The notes under the pieces were generated by a model. That model was not told the origin of the DNA and did no database searches. It saw only the letters and a list, made by a program, of their open reading frames with translations. A program made the position numbers and the translations under genes. 5,978 nt of DNA, from NCBI GenBank assembly GCA_017648525.1, contig JAGCIP010000046.1, positions 1 to 5,978 of the forward strand, given 5' to 3'. How positions within the stretch are numbered: the stretch's first letter is position 1; each line of letters begins with the position of its first letter. Positions 5,718 through 5,978 of the stretch are shown piece by piece. Source of the stretch: Clostridia bacterium. Lineage in GTDB: Bacteria > Bacillota > Clostridia > Christensenellales > Borkfalkiaceae.

Positions 5718-5729
5718 CTACCCCTGCCA
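5709..5729 (+). repeat. Exact second copy of the tRNA-Gln 3' end (21 nt direct repeat)
   Basis: Bases 5709-5729 are identical to 5544-5564, the tRNA 3' part from the T loop through the acceptor strand, discriminator and CCA. The copies lie 165 bp apart. No 5' tRNA half precedes the second copy, so it is not a second tRNA gene. Direct repeats of a tRNA 3' end are what site-specific integration at a tRNA leaves (attL/attR), and also what the E. coli tyrT/rtT repeats look like; no integrase lies within this window. Confidence 0.9.
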
Positions 5730-5737
5730 AAAAGATT

Positions 5738-5763
5738 AGCACCTATGATAGGTGCTTTTTTAT
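5738..5763 (+). terminator. Intrinsic terminator after the tRNA 3' end copy
   Basis: An 8-bp perfect stem AGCACCTA (5738-5745) with TAGGTGCT (5749-5756), a 3-nt loop and a T-rich tail to about 5767. It sits 9 bp after the repeated CCA, in the same position relative to the tRNA 3' end as the first terminator. The AEC-type gene ends at 5766 on the other strand, so it may also stop that transcript. Confidence 0.85.
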
Positions 5764-5765
5764 TT

Positions 5766-5978
5766 TTACACGATTGCGCCTAACGCTCCGCTAAATATTA
5801 GATAAGTTAAAGGTATTGTTACTATACATAATATAGTTGATAGTAATACAAATACAGATGCCGACTCGCTATCCCCACCAAATTGTACCGCAAACAAGGC
5901 AGAACTTGTTGCAGACGGCATTGAAAATAAAAAGAATATAACGTATTTAACCACAACGCTTACAGGCAAAAATACTAC
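5766..5978 (-). CDS. AEC-family (auxin efflux carrier-like) permease, C-terminal end (cut by right edge)
   Basis: The last 70 residues of a membrane transporter are present; the frame stays open to the right edge, so the start (complete AEC proteins have roughly 300-320 residues) is outside the window. The visible part has two hydrophobic segments, and the piece FSMPSATSSALFAVQFGG followed by DSESASVFVLLSTIL matches the conserved AEC C-terminus, where a MP-A-x(n)-FA--YGGD-E-AS---LST-LS--T-P pattern precedes the last helix. Family members move organic acids or other small anions across the cytoplasmic membrane; the substrate cannot be judged from this fragment. The stop at 5766-5768 lies next to a terminator hairpin shared with the tRNA-side element. 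Confidence 0.82.
   Translation of the reverse strand, partial: VVFLPVSVVVKYVIFFLFSMPSATSSALFAVQFGGDSESASVFVLLSTILCIVTIPLTYLIFSGALGAIV

Noticed and set aside
5617..5729. A second, degenerate tRNA gene
   Set aside because: Only the 3' 21 nt match a tRNA; no D arm, anticodon arm or 5' acceptor strand can be drawn. GGGG at 5629-5632 could pair with CCCC at 5721-5724, but not in tRNA geometry.
1..5978. CRISPR array, insertion sequence, integrase, phage or defence genes
   Set aside because: No regularly spaced repeats and no transposase, integrase or Cas-like protein in the genes read; only one 21-nt direct repeat pair stood out.

Overview
The window comes from a low-GC bacterium with strong AGGAG-type ribosome binding sites, TTGACA/TAAAAT-like promoters often carrying an extended -10 TGn, a CCA-encoding tRNA gene, and short hairpin-plus-T terminators between convergent genes. 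This fits a Firmicute, probably an anaerobic Clostridia-like gut lineage. That placement is inferred from composition and gene style; no marker gene here fixes the taxonomy.

Layout, left to right. (1) Positions 1-568, minus strand: N-terminal part of a MATE-family efflux pump running off the left edge. It is divergent from (2) a LacI-family regulator at 718-1701, plus strand. The 149-bp gap holds two back-to-back promoters with a palindromic operator candidate between them. (3) A perfect 32-bp palindromic terminator separates the regulator from a convergent CPA2-type cation:proton antiporter at 1737-3080, minus strand. (4) The antiporter is divergent from rsmE (16S rRNA m3U1498 methyltransferase) at 3234-3974, plus strand. 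(5) A second bidirectional terminator separates rsmE from a convergent PlsC-like acyltransferase with a C-terminal zinc ribbon at 4042-5313, minus strand. (6) Divergent from that lies tRNA-Gln(CTG) at 5489-5564 with its own promoter and terminator. (7) At 5606-5763 there is a GC-richer structured element that ends in an exact second copy of the last 21 nt of the tRNA and its own terminator. (8) The C-terminal end of an AEC-family (auxin efflux carrier-like) permease, minus strand, runs off the right edge.

All genes look singly transcribed, alternating in divergent and convergent pairs, so there is no multi-gene operon and no obvious shared pathway. The only likely functional pair is the LacI-type regulator and the divergent MATE pump. 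Most of the window is ordinary housekeeping or transport. The unusual part is the tRNA-Gln downstream region: the tRNA 3' end is repeated 165 bp away, the intervening DNA folds into a closing stem plus three hairpins, and the closing stem's left arm is complementary to the tRNA T arm. This resembles the rtT repeats downstream of E. coli tyrT, or the remains of an element integrated at a tRNA 3' end.
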